Shown here: positions 23,731 to 36,200 of the stretch, piece by piece
Numbering within the stretch: the stretch's first letter is position 1
How the letters are laid out: each line of letters starts with the position of its first letter
Assembly: GCA_013076295.1 (NCBI GenBank)
Contig: RQOL01000509.1
Location: 124,001 to 188,000, forward strand
DNA from: Sanderia malayensis
Lineage: Eukaryota > Cnidaria > Scyphozoa > Semaeostomeae > Pelagiidae
Length of the DNA: 64,000 nt
Direction: 5' to 3'
Notes under the pieces: model-generated
The model's input: only the letters and a program-made list of their open reading frames with translations
Told to the model about the DNA's origin: nothing
Database searches by the model: none
Program-made: the position numbers and the translations under genes

Positions 23731-26700
23731 TTACAGCATGACACCATTTCTATTTTGTTGTTCGTTATTATTATTATTGTTATGTTTAATTTTCTTACGA
23801 TTCAATTTGCGGATCTTTTTGCTTTTACTTTTTCGATGTTTAGATATTCTGCGTTTATGACTCTTTGTTTGTTTTTTTGCATGAGTTCGTTGTTTACTTG
23901 TTTCGCCCATCACAAACAGAACTTTGTGATTTTCGTGTGCCTTGCGGCTCTTCTTACCCCGAACAACATGGCCATTTTTATTTACATCCAGATGAAAAGG
24001 CCCAATTTTCATTTTCTTCGCTGCTGCATTTCCATTGACACTCTCTTGCGTCGCGATTGACTGAGCTCCATTGAATCCGCCATTTTGAAAAGCTGTTTCC
24101 CCTGGTAACAAGGCCTCGGTGTCATCCTCCGAGGACACAGGGTAAAAATAGCGTGGAACTGCGTCCTCTGATATAAGCAAATCTTCACCGAAGTTCTCGT
24201 TTTCTTTCTTGAAATAAGATTTCTCCTTCTGCTCGTTAATCTTGAACAGACTAGGCCCTTCGACTTGCGAATGCGTGAAAATCCCCGAAAAGGACTTGGC
24301 CGTCGGAGGAATGTTCCAGGCCACATCGGGGCTACCCTGCTGCAATTGACTGGCCTCAATCAGCCCCTCGGGAAAATCAGGTTCTTCGTAGGCATCTGTA
24401 TTATTCGCGTAACCCAAGACGGGGGAATCGTCCATCAGTCTGTTGTTCTTTACTGCGGCAACTCGATGCACGCTTCCAGAAGCTCTGCCACGCGTGGCTT
24501 TTTTGTTCTTACTGACTTTAGACACCTTAAAGGGTCTTGAGTGAACTCGTGAACTCACAAAGCGGCTATTAGCTGCAGCTTGTTTACGTGGCTTTGCATT
24601 AAAATGCGGTCGCTTCCGAATGGAACGAGCATCAAAAGATGACGCAGCCTCGAGTTCATCGTTCGATAAGACTCTATTGCCAACACCATTGGTAATAACA
24701 GGATGGCGGATATAGTTCACTGGCCTAGACGCATCAATCATGTTTGCTTTACCATGAAATCCTTGTTTATGCCGAGTCGCTAATTGTTCTTCTCTCGTAG
24801 CATAATGCTCTATTCTGGGCCTCCTTCTGATTGCGTTTGGTAACGAGGCGTGCTCTTTTGAACCTCTGTAGCGTACAATAGCATCGGCAACAACATCTGA
24901 TAGTTTGTCCTTAAATGCTTCAAGCTCACTGCCAGCGCCATTAAACTCGTTTATTTTCGATGCAAGTGCATTTGTATCTATCAGTCCAGCTCTGGGCGTA
25001 TGTTGTCCAGCGCTAACCAGTGGATAAGCCGGTTGTATCCCGGTCTGATCACTGTATGGGGTGATTATCGGAGGTAACTGTTCTTGAATAAATGTGGCAG
25101 GAGGTGGGCATCCGCCACTACACGGGGGCGTTGCTAAAGGTGGCGGTGGAGGAGGTGGCGGTGGGGGAGGAGGTGGTGGTGGTGGAGGAGGCGGTGGTGG
25201 TGGAGGAGGTGGCGGCGGTGGAGGAGGTGGTGGTGGTGGAGGAGTTGGTGGAGAAGGTGGTGGTGGGGGCGGAGGAGGACACTGTTGCTGGCAGGGGTCA
25301 GCACCAGGTTGCTGTGGAGGCTGAGAACATGGAGGGCATGGAGATGGTGGAGGTGGAGGAGGTGGTGGAGGAGGTGGAGGTGGAGGTGGCGGGGTGGTGG
25401 TGGAGGACACTGTTGCTGGCAAGGATCAGCACTAGGTTGCTGTGGAGGTTGAGAACATGGAGGGCATGGAGGTGGTGGAGGTGGCGGAGGATGTTGTGGT
25501 GCTTGAACTACCTTTACAACAGGCTTAGGTGGCGGTGGCTTTCTTACAACTTTTATAACTTGTTGTCGTCGTGGAGTAGGACGTGGTGCAGCGTATACAA
25601 CACGAGGCGTAGCAGCAGGTGGAGGCGGTGGAGGCGGCGGAGGAGCAGGTTGACATGGACAACTCGAGGGAGGAAATGCATTACAATCGCAATTCTCGTT
25701 CTGATCAGTGTAGGTCTGAGAATATATTTTAAAGCCAGGAAAGTTGAACTCCTGCGGTGGGTCGTAATGAGGTGTATCTTGCCCCATTGTGATGTGCTGA
25801 GTTGTCTCTATGACTGGACTTGTAGGCATATTCTGTCTTTGTTGCACTGCTGCATCCTTGGGTGCTTGATTTTTCAATTGACGCTCTGCATACGGTTGGT
25901 TGTAGTAAAAAGAACTGCCAGCAGTATATTGGTCCGCAAATTCAGGCTCTGGCTTTTTTGACACATACTGGCCCACAGACGGAACAGTTTCTGCTCTTCC
26001 AAACTGGATGTTTCCAGATCCTTTATATGGGGCATTTTCAGATCTCTCAAATGGGGCAGTTTCAGATCTCCCATATGGGGCGTTTTCAGATCTCCCAAAT
26101 GGGACAGTTTCTGGTTTTCTATATTGATTAACAGCAGCTATGGGCTGTGGTTCCCGGTATTGTTCCACGGTTTGGACAAACCTCTGTGGGTGATACTGCT
26201 CATACATCTGACTATTCATTACAGACGGCTGCGTTTGCATATTATAATCCCATAAATTGTAGCCTCGTTTGCTTGCATCAAACCCATTAGAAGACGACAC
26301 AGAACCGAGGCTATTGCCTTGGTATGAACTTGCGAATCCTTGCCCACTCATTGGCTCTTGATAAGGATATCCCCATTGGTTTGAATACGCATTCGAATAG
26401 ACATTCGGATATTGGTTGGTGTTAGCAACTGAAGATTTACTCGTCAGCGGGTTGCTTCCAGTAAACGAATACTGCATTGTGTTAGCTCCATTGTTCGATT
26501 GAAAATAATTGTTTGAATTCTCATTGTCAGCATTATATTTTGAATTGGTATTGTCTGGCATCCAATTGCTATACGTATTTGATCTTTGAATACTATTCAC
26601 CTCTTTAGATAGGCCACTGTTTGTCTGGCTGTCGTTTAGCATAATGCTTTTCAAAGCATTATCAAGTTCACTCTTCCATTCATTTAACACCGGCATTCCA

Positions 26701-29700
26701 CTGTTCTTGGGGTCCGTTCCACTCCTGACCCGTTCCATCAATTTATCATTTAAATCGTGTTTCGCAAAGGAGTATTTCTGCAATGCTTCTTGCAGGCTGT
26801 TCTGATTGGTCGACAACAACGGCATGTTGACCATATTCGGTGCGTTATTCTGCGCCGGGTAAAATGAAGCGGACATAGGAGCGACCACAGGGGCCTGAGG
26901 AAGATGACCTTGATACATGTCATTCAAATGATGATTGACAGCCGGATGTACAAACGCGGCAGCATTGGCTAATGGCACACTGGCGTGATAACTTTGCGCC
27001 AAGTAGTGACTCTGAGCATTTGGGCGACCATCTTCATTGATGTGAACATTAATCTTTATCTTCGGATTCTTGTTAGTCCTTAATTGCCCTGCAGGCTTTG
27101 GTACCATTTTCTGTGCCACTGTAACTTGTGGTTGGGCCTTCATATCTGGATAAAATGGTTGCGGTTGAACAGGGGCTGTTAATCCGAATCTATCCTTATT
27201 ACCATTCATATAATTCTCGAGCAAATCCGCAAACGATGGCTGAACGACTTCTGGATTCAGATTCTTCAAACTCACGATTGGCATTAGGCCAGCATTCTGA
27301 GCATCTTTGCTGATCGATGAAGTTGGTTTCAATACCTCATGTTCTGCATTGTTTGACACGATGTTCGCATCAGTATTAGTGGCAGTGGTTGCAAGAGGGT
27401 TCATTGCTGTTTCTTCATGCTTTGGCTGATAAACATTCAAATTAAAATTCTTCGAGGGCTGATTCTTTTCTTCAGAGCTAACCAAGTTTGCCGCGGCTGA
27501 ATTTTCTTTCTCTCTTTCCTTCTCTTTTCGCTGATTCTCCTCATCTCTGATGCGTTTTATTTGTTCCAGTATATTTTCCTGTTTGTCACTCCTAGCTGGC
27601 TTATCAACTTTATCGCTTTCCTTATTTCCATCGCTAGAATCAGCGCCACCCATTTTACCCATCTTACCAGATTGATCGGAGCGGAAATCCCCTGCCTCGT
27701 GTTCATTTGGCATGACAGCCTTGCTTCCAGGACGAGCATCGGTTTGTTGAGACTGTACTGGAGCATTACCATTATCGCTTTCTACCGACTGCAATGGCTT
27801 GTATGGATTCGGATTGCGAAAAGTTATGGACAAAGGTTTAACTTGTGGATCAGCCGCATTATTAGAATTCTTCCCAGAATTCTCTGCCTCGAGTCTGCTT
27901 TCTAAAATCCCATTAACCTTTGCTTCTTCTTCTAAGGCATTGGCGGATAGGACAGTTTCCTCGCTGACGTCAGCATTGTTCGACATGAATGCCTGTTTTT
28001 TTGGCGCCAAGTTTAAGAGTTCAACTTCTGATGCTTCGTTAGTTTTTGGTGTGCCCAAAAATCTATGAGCTTCTTTGGCCGGTATGGTTACGACATTTGA
28101 CCGCTTTCCAGCCACAACAACATGATGGCCTAAAATATAAACACTCTAGCACTACACAATACGTATATTAGTTTACATTATCTTTCCAATGAAAGAATTG
28201 CCTTTATTAGTCTCTGTTAGTTTCGTTAGTATTGACTCCAGTCAGGAATAAATTGAAATAAATGCAACCAAAATTCGCCTTATAATTCGTCTGTCATTGA
28301 TCAGGAATAATTTTAAAACATTAATAATATTAAGCAAAAGAGTCTGTGCTGTAAAGATGAAATTGGTAATTTGTTTCTGTCATTCAATCCACTTTTTTGT
28401 GACATTTTCTGAATTTCTGGCAACATATAACACTTGCAATTCACTTACGAGGAATGAAACTTTTCTTTGTCCAATCATCCTCCTTTGGAGCTTCTAAAAA
28501 TAGACAGAACACGATGAATAATAAATAGTTCTCATTCATTTGTTTACTTAAGAGTTACTTATATCATCTCACATCAAAGAATTAATAGATTAGGACTACA
28601 AGTTATTTAATGACCAGTTACTTGATGTTATAAGCAATATTGTAATGAACTTGAGCTTAGGCCCACTACTAAAATTCTCAAACTGATTGCCAAACTTGAA
28701 AACTGAAAATCCAATAGCAATTGACTCCTCTTAACTTCTACTGAAGCTTTTACGAGCAACACTGAATCAAGTAACAGAATGTTACTACAGTAACCCCTCT
28801 GCTAAAAATCCAAACCAAATTTAACCAATGATCATCATACCTTGTTGATATTTGACATCAGCTGGCCTCTGACTTTTCCTAACCCCACGCTGATTATGCA
28901 ATGACGTCACAATATCATTTTGACTGTCGTAGAAAACCTTGTGCGCCTTGTCCGCCCATTTGATCTTGCCTAGCAAAGGAGGAGAGTAGAATTCGTAAGT
29001 CTCGCATTTAAATTCCGTGTTATTGTTGGCAGAAAAGACTATAAAGCCTCAGTTATCTATAAAGAATAGCATTCTTCTACCGGAATGGCTTTTCAGTGGT
29101 TTTGGTCTTTGAGTTTTCTTGATGCCTCTCTGGTTGTGCAGCGAGGTAACAATGTCATTTTGCCCGTCGTAGAAAATCTTGTGTGCTTTGTCCACCCATC
29201 TTATTTTACCTAAAACAAAAAAAAACCAGATAAATTTACAGATTTATCAAAATTAACACCATGATCGCGGTTTTCTCCATGGAAAATTTATATTAATATT
29301 ATTAATATAAAAGAAATATTATTCTAAAAACAAACGCAATAATATGTTATAATGCATCGGGGCACTCGTAGCCATATTTAGGCCCTAAAAATGGCACATT
29401 GGTACGATAAATTGGTATAAAAAGGAGTTCCCAGGACAATACGAACTCGGTTCAAATAAAGCGAATTGGGTAAAAGAAATAAAGGCACGGGCAAATTGTT
29501 AAATAATGGGCAAATGTACTGTTCGCGGAGACTGGTTAGAGAGGCGTTTAAATGGGTGTTTCGTCGGGCATTTAGGTATCCATGCAGTAAAAAGTCTGCA
29601 ATGAAATGTGGTTGGGGATAAGAAATAAAAACTGATACTTTGATTGGTCATACCTTTGTTGTTTTTCGTCTTCAGTGGAAGCGGGCGTTGATCCTTCTTC

Positions 29701-30370
29701 GATCCCCTTTGAGCATGCAGGGAGATGACGATATCGTTTTGATGATCCTTGAAGATCTTGTGATTCTTGTCGAGCCAATGAATCCCTGCTGAGAGAAGAA
29801 GCAAGCGACTAATAAATAGTCAAATCAATAAATAACACATGGAAGAGGAGATTACAATGAAGATCAAATTTCGCAGATGAGCTCAGCTCAGCATCACAAA
29901 GAAAATTTTTGAACGCGGGAATTTGCTCCAGTAACGGGGTTTTTAATGAAAGATAAATGTAGCTATGTGGGTTAACGCAAGGGAAATTTCTCGTCTGTTT
30001 ATGATATTTTTTCAAAAATGAACTTCAGACGCGGTGCCTAGAAACTCGAACTTTCGTTAGATTTAAAGAAATTATATTTAGTTCGAAATTACTAATAATA
30101 AGAAATTATGTTCGATTTTTCAAGGTTCAATTTTACAAAGCTGTTTAATTTCTGCCATTCTATAAACCCATGTTTACATTTCACATACGACATACCTGTC
30201 TTGAAAGAATCGGACTGCTTGTGCTTGCCACTACCAAGGCCAGTGGAGCCATCATCATAATCATCATCAATATTGTTATCGGCACTTTTCTCCCCACTTT
30301 CTCCTCTGATCAAATCCCCTGTGACAATCAAGCATAGCAGAACCCCAGTTGCGAATATCCAAGATTTCAT
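23731..30370 (-). CDS. Large secreted Pro-rich protein with three W-DK-HK/SLH-QRG modules
   Basis: Exon 1 (about 30195-30370) encodes a signal peptide (MKSWIFATGVLLCLIVTG) and a DDDYDD patch. Exons 2-4 (29654-29785, 29081-29209, 28841-28969) each encode one copy of a module of about 40 residues with W, DK, HK, F, D, QNDIV, SLH and QRG conserved. Exon 5 (28449-28493) adds 15 residues. Exon 6 (23731-28129) carries a long Asn/Gln/Ser region, GRSENAP-type repeats, CDC and CPC motifs, two copies of CPPCSQPPQQP...CQQQC, very long proline runs and an Arg/Lys-rich tail. All junctions are phase 1. A one-base loss in a C run near 25395 splits exon 6 into two frames; correcting it makes the total divisible by three (1,670 codons with stop). 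I do not recognise the family. The Pro-Cys segments recall minicollagens only superficially. Confidence 0.8.
25130..25480. repeat. Polyproline-coding GGTGGA repeat with duplicated Cys block
   Basis: Proline codons (GGN on the plus strand) form runs of up to about 40. A segment encoding CPPCSQPPQQP...DPCQQQC occurs twice, about 150 bases apart, flanked by the proline runs. The frameshift near 25395 lies between the copies. Confidence 0.85.
25985..26115. repeat. 30-nt coding repeat (GRSENAPxx)
   Basis: About five imperfect units containing TCAGATCTCCCA and ATGGGGC on the plus strand encode GRSE[TN]AP[FY]-like repeats in the large Pro-rich protein. Confidence 0.8.
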
Positions 30371-32076
30371 TATACCAAGTTATCGTTCAAAGACTGGCAA
30401 ACTAACGTTCTTTTCACTCATTTGAAAGTCGTAGGTGTTGCGTAGAAGCGCGCCAACGAAAAACTAGTCCATCTTCATTGTCGTGGGCATGGAGCATTAG
30501 TGCGTGTAATTCCGAACACACTGCCACAGACAAACTTTGTAAATAGAGCAACAACATCAGAATAGTTAACATGATGATTTATCATGTTCCTCCAAGCACA
30601 GTAGAATGCCAATATGATAACGAAGGTTCAAATTGAATACAACAACACATTTACTAATATCTGGTGTTTGTTGAGTAGGCCAACAACTGATTATATAAAA
30701 TTAAAGATTTCCAGGGACCAAATTTTATATAAATACATTTACATCGAAATCTTTACCACACTTCTTAGTTAATCAAACGACGATCAATTAAAAATCATAA
30801 TTAAAAATTATAATTAATCTATAGCCGATTTGTTAGGCAACGACATTGGTTAGGAATGCGTTAAGATTTTTCATTACCTTCCTTTACGTTTAACCAACTT
30901 GAAGAGCACTTTATACACCGTACTTCTTCAATTAAACGCCCCCTAAAAGTGCTGTAATGAGTAAGTGCCTGGGGCGTTTTATCGAAGATAGGCAGTGCCT
31001 ATATTTGCTATAGACAAGCCTCCAAGTAAAGAACGCCTAATGGCACAATAAAACTGTAATACTGTGTGTCTATGTGGCTGTGATATCAAAGTAACTCTAC
31101 AACTTTAAAAGGTACACCATTGAAACCCTATTCTACTTTACGACGTTTTTAACATTTTCAACAATCATATGGCATTTAGTAGAGATAACATTCCACATCC
31201 ATCTTAGGATGCCCGCTCTGAAAAAACTTCACTCTAATTAGCCAATTTCGCGTTGTATCTGTGTTGCGTGGCACACAATTTACAGTGGAGCCTCTTTTGA
31301 CTGACACATTCTTACACTAGAAGCTTGTGTTTTTATTCAGATGATTAATGCCAGTATTGTTATAATCAATCTTCGAACAGAGAACAACAGAAATGACTTC
31401 GCAAGTTTCCAATAAAGAAAGTTTTTGCTGCAATTCCTAGGTTGCTAAGTTCTTGAAATTAAAACACTGGCATCAGCTGAAATTTTCCATCTAAAAGGAA
31501 AACTGCGTGAATACGAGACTGCAGATTCTCGGTTCTGCAATCGAGGTTTTGAAAATGGTTTGTTTTGATTCTGTTTGCTCTCCGCAGGCAGGCTAAACAA
31601 GTCTCGCAAGAAATGAATACTGGAACAAGTCGATCCGTGCAAACTACATGTGCCTTACACCAAGAACTATGTTGAGCAAACACAGACAATGAAGTCCAAA
31701 GTACTTTCGCGAGTCATGCCTGAATAATGCATAACACTACAGGTAAACAAGGTAAATACAATCAGAGCACTGGTAAAAACAACAACATCCTTATCAAACA
31801 ACAACAACAACAACTTTTCTGTCTAAGCAACAAACCGACTATCAAACTCAATCGTATAAACTTTGATGTTGACGGTAGAAATACTCAGCAAAAATTCCTT
31901 ACCAATATCATATCAGGTTTGGGAAGTATCTCATGTCTTAGTTTGAATGAAGAACAGAGAGGAACATGGCGAATTGAAAGAAACTGGTGGAAATTTTAAT
32001 GAAAAATTAAAGCAAGACAAGAAACAGGATTGTCAATAATAGATAGGCGCAGGTATACGTGGAAAATCTCCATACT
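30371..32076. other. Intergenic region upstream of the structural gene cluster
   Basis: About 1.7 kb, AT-rich. It contains the promoter side of the large Pro-rich gene. The short frames here have no supporting features. A CAACAA run lies near 31795-31815. Confidence 0.5.
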
Positions 32077-32082
32077 TTTATT
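32077..32082 (-). terminator. AATAAA polyadenylation signal for the 167-aa orphan ORF
   Basis: A canonical AATAAA hexamer on the minus strand lies about 28 bases after the stop codon of the orphan frame ending at 32110. Confidence 0.5.
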
Positions 32083-32109
32083 TCAATAAATTCAATTCCC
32101 TATGGCTGA

Positions 32110-32613
32110 TTATTCCACAGTGAAAACCTTTGCTTTGATATGCGTAAGCCAACTGTTTTTGAGAACACAATCGCAGCAATAGGTCGGCGGCTTGCTATTG
32201 CGTTGAACTAGGCAGTGTTGTGAAATCCAATCATGTAAAGATGATAATAACAAAAGGGGTTCTGCACTCTCAAGACAAATGTAATCGCCTTCGCTTTGAA
32301 TGTATACAAATCCGCAAACTATGCTGCTAAAGTCAGAGGGTATCAAGACAAGCATACTGAAATCGAGGCCATTTAATAATGGAACTATATAATGACACCG
32401 AGATTCATGCTCAAGTGAGGGGTTGGGTTCAAAATAAAGATGATTCAGATTTAGGTTTGAGTTAGAGTGGAAGTTAGCGTCAAGTTTCGGCCTATGTCTA
32501 AAAAAAGTTCTGATTTGACTGAAAAATCGAGCTATACATGCGGTCAGGGTAGTTATGGTTACCGTAAGAACCAAAACTGCGTAGAACCATAATTTTGTTG
32601 CGTGTTTCGGCAT
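32110..32613 (-). CDS. Orphan single-exon protein with N-terminal membrane anchor
   Basis: A 167-residue frame starts at an ATG with a hydrophobic segment at residues 8-30 (LWFYAVLVLTVTITTLTACI), then an Arg/His/Asn-rich linker and a hydrophobic, Cys-containing region. It has an AATAAA signal just after the stop. A single-pass type II membrane protein would fit. No family is recognised, and a chance frame cannot be excluded. Confidence 0.35.
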   Translation of the reverse strand: MPKHATKLWFYAVLVLTVTITTLTACIARFFSQIRTFFRHRPKLDANFHSNSNLNLNHLYFEPNPSLEHESRCHYIVPLLNGLDFSMLVLIPSDFSSIVCGFVYIQSEGDYICLESAEPLLLLSSLHDWISQHCLVQRNSKPPTYCCDCVLKNSWLTHIKAKVFTVE

Positions 32614-33297
32614 CTAAACACCTTTCACAGTGATCAAGGTTAATTCAGCATTCAAACTTCAAACAACCGAAATGAAGCGGTATACAAGTTGAGTGGTGAA
32701 TCTGATTAAGACAACTGGTACCTGATCTTGTTATTGCGCATACAACATGACACATAGCAGGAAGGAAACTACAATTCACGCCCTATTATTGATATCATAG
32801 ACATCTCCGTCATTTTTATGCGAGATATTTGAAATTCACCACAATTTTGAATTGATATATACAGGAAATAAATCGATCTCAGTTAATACCATGGCTGGAG
32901 AAGTGGGGGCTATGGGGGTGGGGGTGTTCCCCTCAATTGCAGAAAATATAAAGACAATCAGAACATTTTTTATTGAACGAGTTTATCAGCAATGTACCTT
33001 ATTCATTTAGGTTTCTAACTCCGTGAAATTGGTCAGCGCAGTTGCTTTGGTCGAAATTTCTATCGTTCTTGTCTCCAGTACAAATGAATATAGATAATAG
33101 CTCCATCAAGGCGATATGATTGCTGTCAAACGCAATGATATCGCCACATCATCTACCTCGCTACATTATTTAGGCCCCACCAGTTTGCAGTTAAAAATTT
33201 AGCGCTTGTAATTAAAAATTGAGCAACTCAATTCTCTCGTTCTTATTCTCCAGCAGACATTGCAAAGACAGGTACACGCAAACAATAAAACATCACC
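32614..33297. other. Intergenic region / extended synaptotagmin 5' flank
   Basis: No coding sequence seen. The start codon at 33298 has a good context (ATCACCATGG). Confidence 0.5.
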
Positions 33298-36200
33298 ATG
33301 GCTACTGCAGAGGGAGATAAAAAAGCAGACGCGGTCGTAGTTATTCCTCCAGATATGATGGACTTCACTGAGATGCTAAGCAAGTTTACAAGACTTCTCG
33401 CATTGCTGTTAGTCGTATGGTTAGCAGGCGTGTATGGCGTTAGTTTTGCATGGGTTATTCTCGTGAGTTTCGTAGTGGTGTTGTACATGAAGCAACGCAG
33501 GGAGAGACAACGGAGGAAGTTGGTAGCGAGATGCGTATCAAACGATGCGCAGAAGATAATAGCAGATACGTTGAAAGAGGATCTTCCTGCATGGGTCAAC
33601 TTTCCGGACGTGGAGAGGGCGGAGTGGTTGAATAAGATACTGCGTCAATTCTGGCCGTATTTAGAGAAACTGGCGACGGCGACGTTGCGTGAGACGGTAG
33701 AGCCTGAGTTACGTCGCAAAGCTCCGTCGTCGTTGGGTGGAATACGTTTCGAAACAATACGCCTCGGTGATATTCCACCACGCATCACAGGCATCAAAGC
33801 TCACGTGGACAAAGTAAAACGCTCAGAGATCATACTTGACGTTGATATACTATACGCTGGCGATTCAAAGATCACAATAGCGTTCAAGGCAGCCGGCGTG
33901 AAAACACTCAAAGTTGGTGTCGAAGATATACAAATCAAAGGCAATGTTCGCATCATTCTGCATCCGCTACTGCCAGAAATGCCTCTCATCGGGGGCATAA
34001 CGATGTATTTCATAAACAGACCTCAACTGGACTTTGATCTCACTAATCTCACCAATGTCCTTGACATTCCCGGTTTGAGCACGTTGCTTAGAAATCTCAT
34101 TGACGATGAAATAGCACGATATATTGTCTTGCCCAATAAAGTCGCCATGTCTTTGTCAGGTTTGTGTAGCTTTCTATTGCCACCTGCTATTTGACCTTTC
34201 TATTTGAATCTCCACATAAAGAACTCTTGCAGTTAAACAGACTGGCTAAACAGACTCCCTGCGTAGCGTGGTAGAAATCGTGTCCTGGGTGTACAACAAT
34301 CTGCCTTCGCTATATGCTGAGCAGATCTTTACAGTCCTGTAAACCTGCGATTTTTGCATCTAGCCTATTGTTCAAACGCAATGATATCAGCCTGTAGGTT
34401 CTTAATCCACTGGTTTTTATATGCAGGATATTACCCTGTTATAATATAACGCAGAATTCAGAAAAGTTCTTAACCTTTCTCCGGCAAAAAAATTTACATC
34501 CAGAAACTTTCCTCACTTTTTAATAAAAATAGGAGTGGTCAGCAAAAGAGTATAATATAACGCAGAATTCAGAAAAGTTCTTAACCTTTCTCCGGCAAAA
34601 AAATTTACATCCAGAAACTTTCCTCACTTTTTAATAAAAATAGGAGTGGTCAGCAAAAGAGAACCCTTGCATTTGGCAAGAAAGTAAATTAACTCGCTAT
34701 ATTATAATAAGTATACTAAATAGACTGGATGAAAAATTTCACAGGTTCTTATAACACCCCACAGAACAAAAACCCTCAAAGAGTCTGCCCGCTTGCTTCA
34801 CCGATGCGTCCCTCAATAAAACCTGAAGCATTGTTAACTTCAAGAGCTTGTAATGTCTTGAATATCCCAGTCATAGATAGATAAAACAGTGTTGAGTTTG
34901 CATTTCGATGCATGTAGCTACCACAGCGAGAGCCAATGGCACGATAGGTGATTACAGCGCTCTTCGTTTCAGATAAAGTGAGCCAAGGAGAGCTGAAAAA
35001 TCGTCTGCCAGACGGACTGTTGCGGATCAAGATGATCGAGGGGCGGTATTTGGAGGCGAAAGACTTGTCGATTCTCGGCAAGAATGACACATCTGATCCA
35101 TACGCAACGGTTGTGGTTGGAGCAGAGAAATTCACAACAAGCATCAAGAAACGCACATTAAACCCGATATGGAATGAAACATTTGAAACACTCGTAGATG
35201 AATGCAACAGGCAAACAATTCAAATCTCTGTTTTTGACCACGATAACAATTCAAAAGACGACGAACTGGGAGAAAAGAGGATCTCGTTGGACAGACTTCT
35301 CGAAGAAAGCTACCAAGACTCGTGGGTTCAACTGGATAAAGCTAAAACCGGTAGAATCCACTTGCAAATGACATGGTTAACATTCACTGATGATTCTCAA
35401 ATCGTCAAATCAGCGCCTGCTACAACGCCATCAAAGAAAAACACTCTTACAAGAGCAGTGCTCGTCGTCCATGTTGATTCAGCCTCGAATCTACCACGCG
35501 TGCGTAATTCGCATTCCGCATGCAACCCGCTGTGCAAAGTCATCGTCGGTCGCTCGAGTCAAAAGACGTGCAAAATGACGGAAACAGTGAATCCAGTTTG
35601 GCAACAGTCGTTGCGGTTCCTTGTACAAGATCCGGAATATCAGGACGTGAAGTTCCAAGTCTGGGATCACAAGAAGGACCGGTTGCTTGGATCGTTTTCT
35701 GTGAAGATCTCAAGGCTGTTGGACGCAGGCGGAATGGAAATAACAGAAGCCTTTGCATTGGACGATTGCAGTCATGAAGCAAAGTTAACAGCAAAATTGA
35801 CATTGCTGGGTGTACTAGAGCCTCCCTTCGATGCTACACCAGAAGGAGGCAACGAAAGAATCGGACCGATCGGGAAAGAGAATGCAAAAGCGGGAGAAAC
35901 AAGAACAACAGGATGCGAGGATGAAAATCATAATAAATCATCGCTAGACATGACGGATGAAGATCCATTTCTGGATGCAAGTCAAGATGTTTCGTCATCT
36001 TCATTGAACCAAAATTCTTCTGTTGACAAAAGCGAAGGAGAAGGAAGCGGAAAATCGAAGTTTGGCTTACTCCTGCGCAGGGCACGGGCACTCAACAGCA
36101 GCTCCGCAATGGAGGGTGACTTCAAGTTAACTACACCGCAAGGCGAGATCAGCATTGCACTAGTGTACCAAGAGAAGACAAAAAGGCTCGTGATTGGTGT

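Noticed and set aside
25092..25961. Plus-strand Val/Glu/Trp-rich and poly-Gly frames
   Set aside because: Antisense shadows of the polyproline tract.
23731..28129. Minicollagen or nematocyst wall protein assignment
   Set aside because: Pro-Cys segments are present, but there is no Gly-X-Y collagen stretch and no CxxxCxxxCxxxCxxxCC domain.
28841..29785. CAP/SCP domain
   Set aside because: Only an SLHNQRG-like stretch matches; the domain core and its His/Glu residues are absent.
34948..34972. Independent start codon of a separate C2-domain gene
   Set aside because: The ATG lies in the intron just before a TTTCAG acceptor; splicing to the SMP exon is in frame and gives a normal E-Syt.
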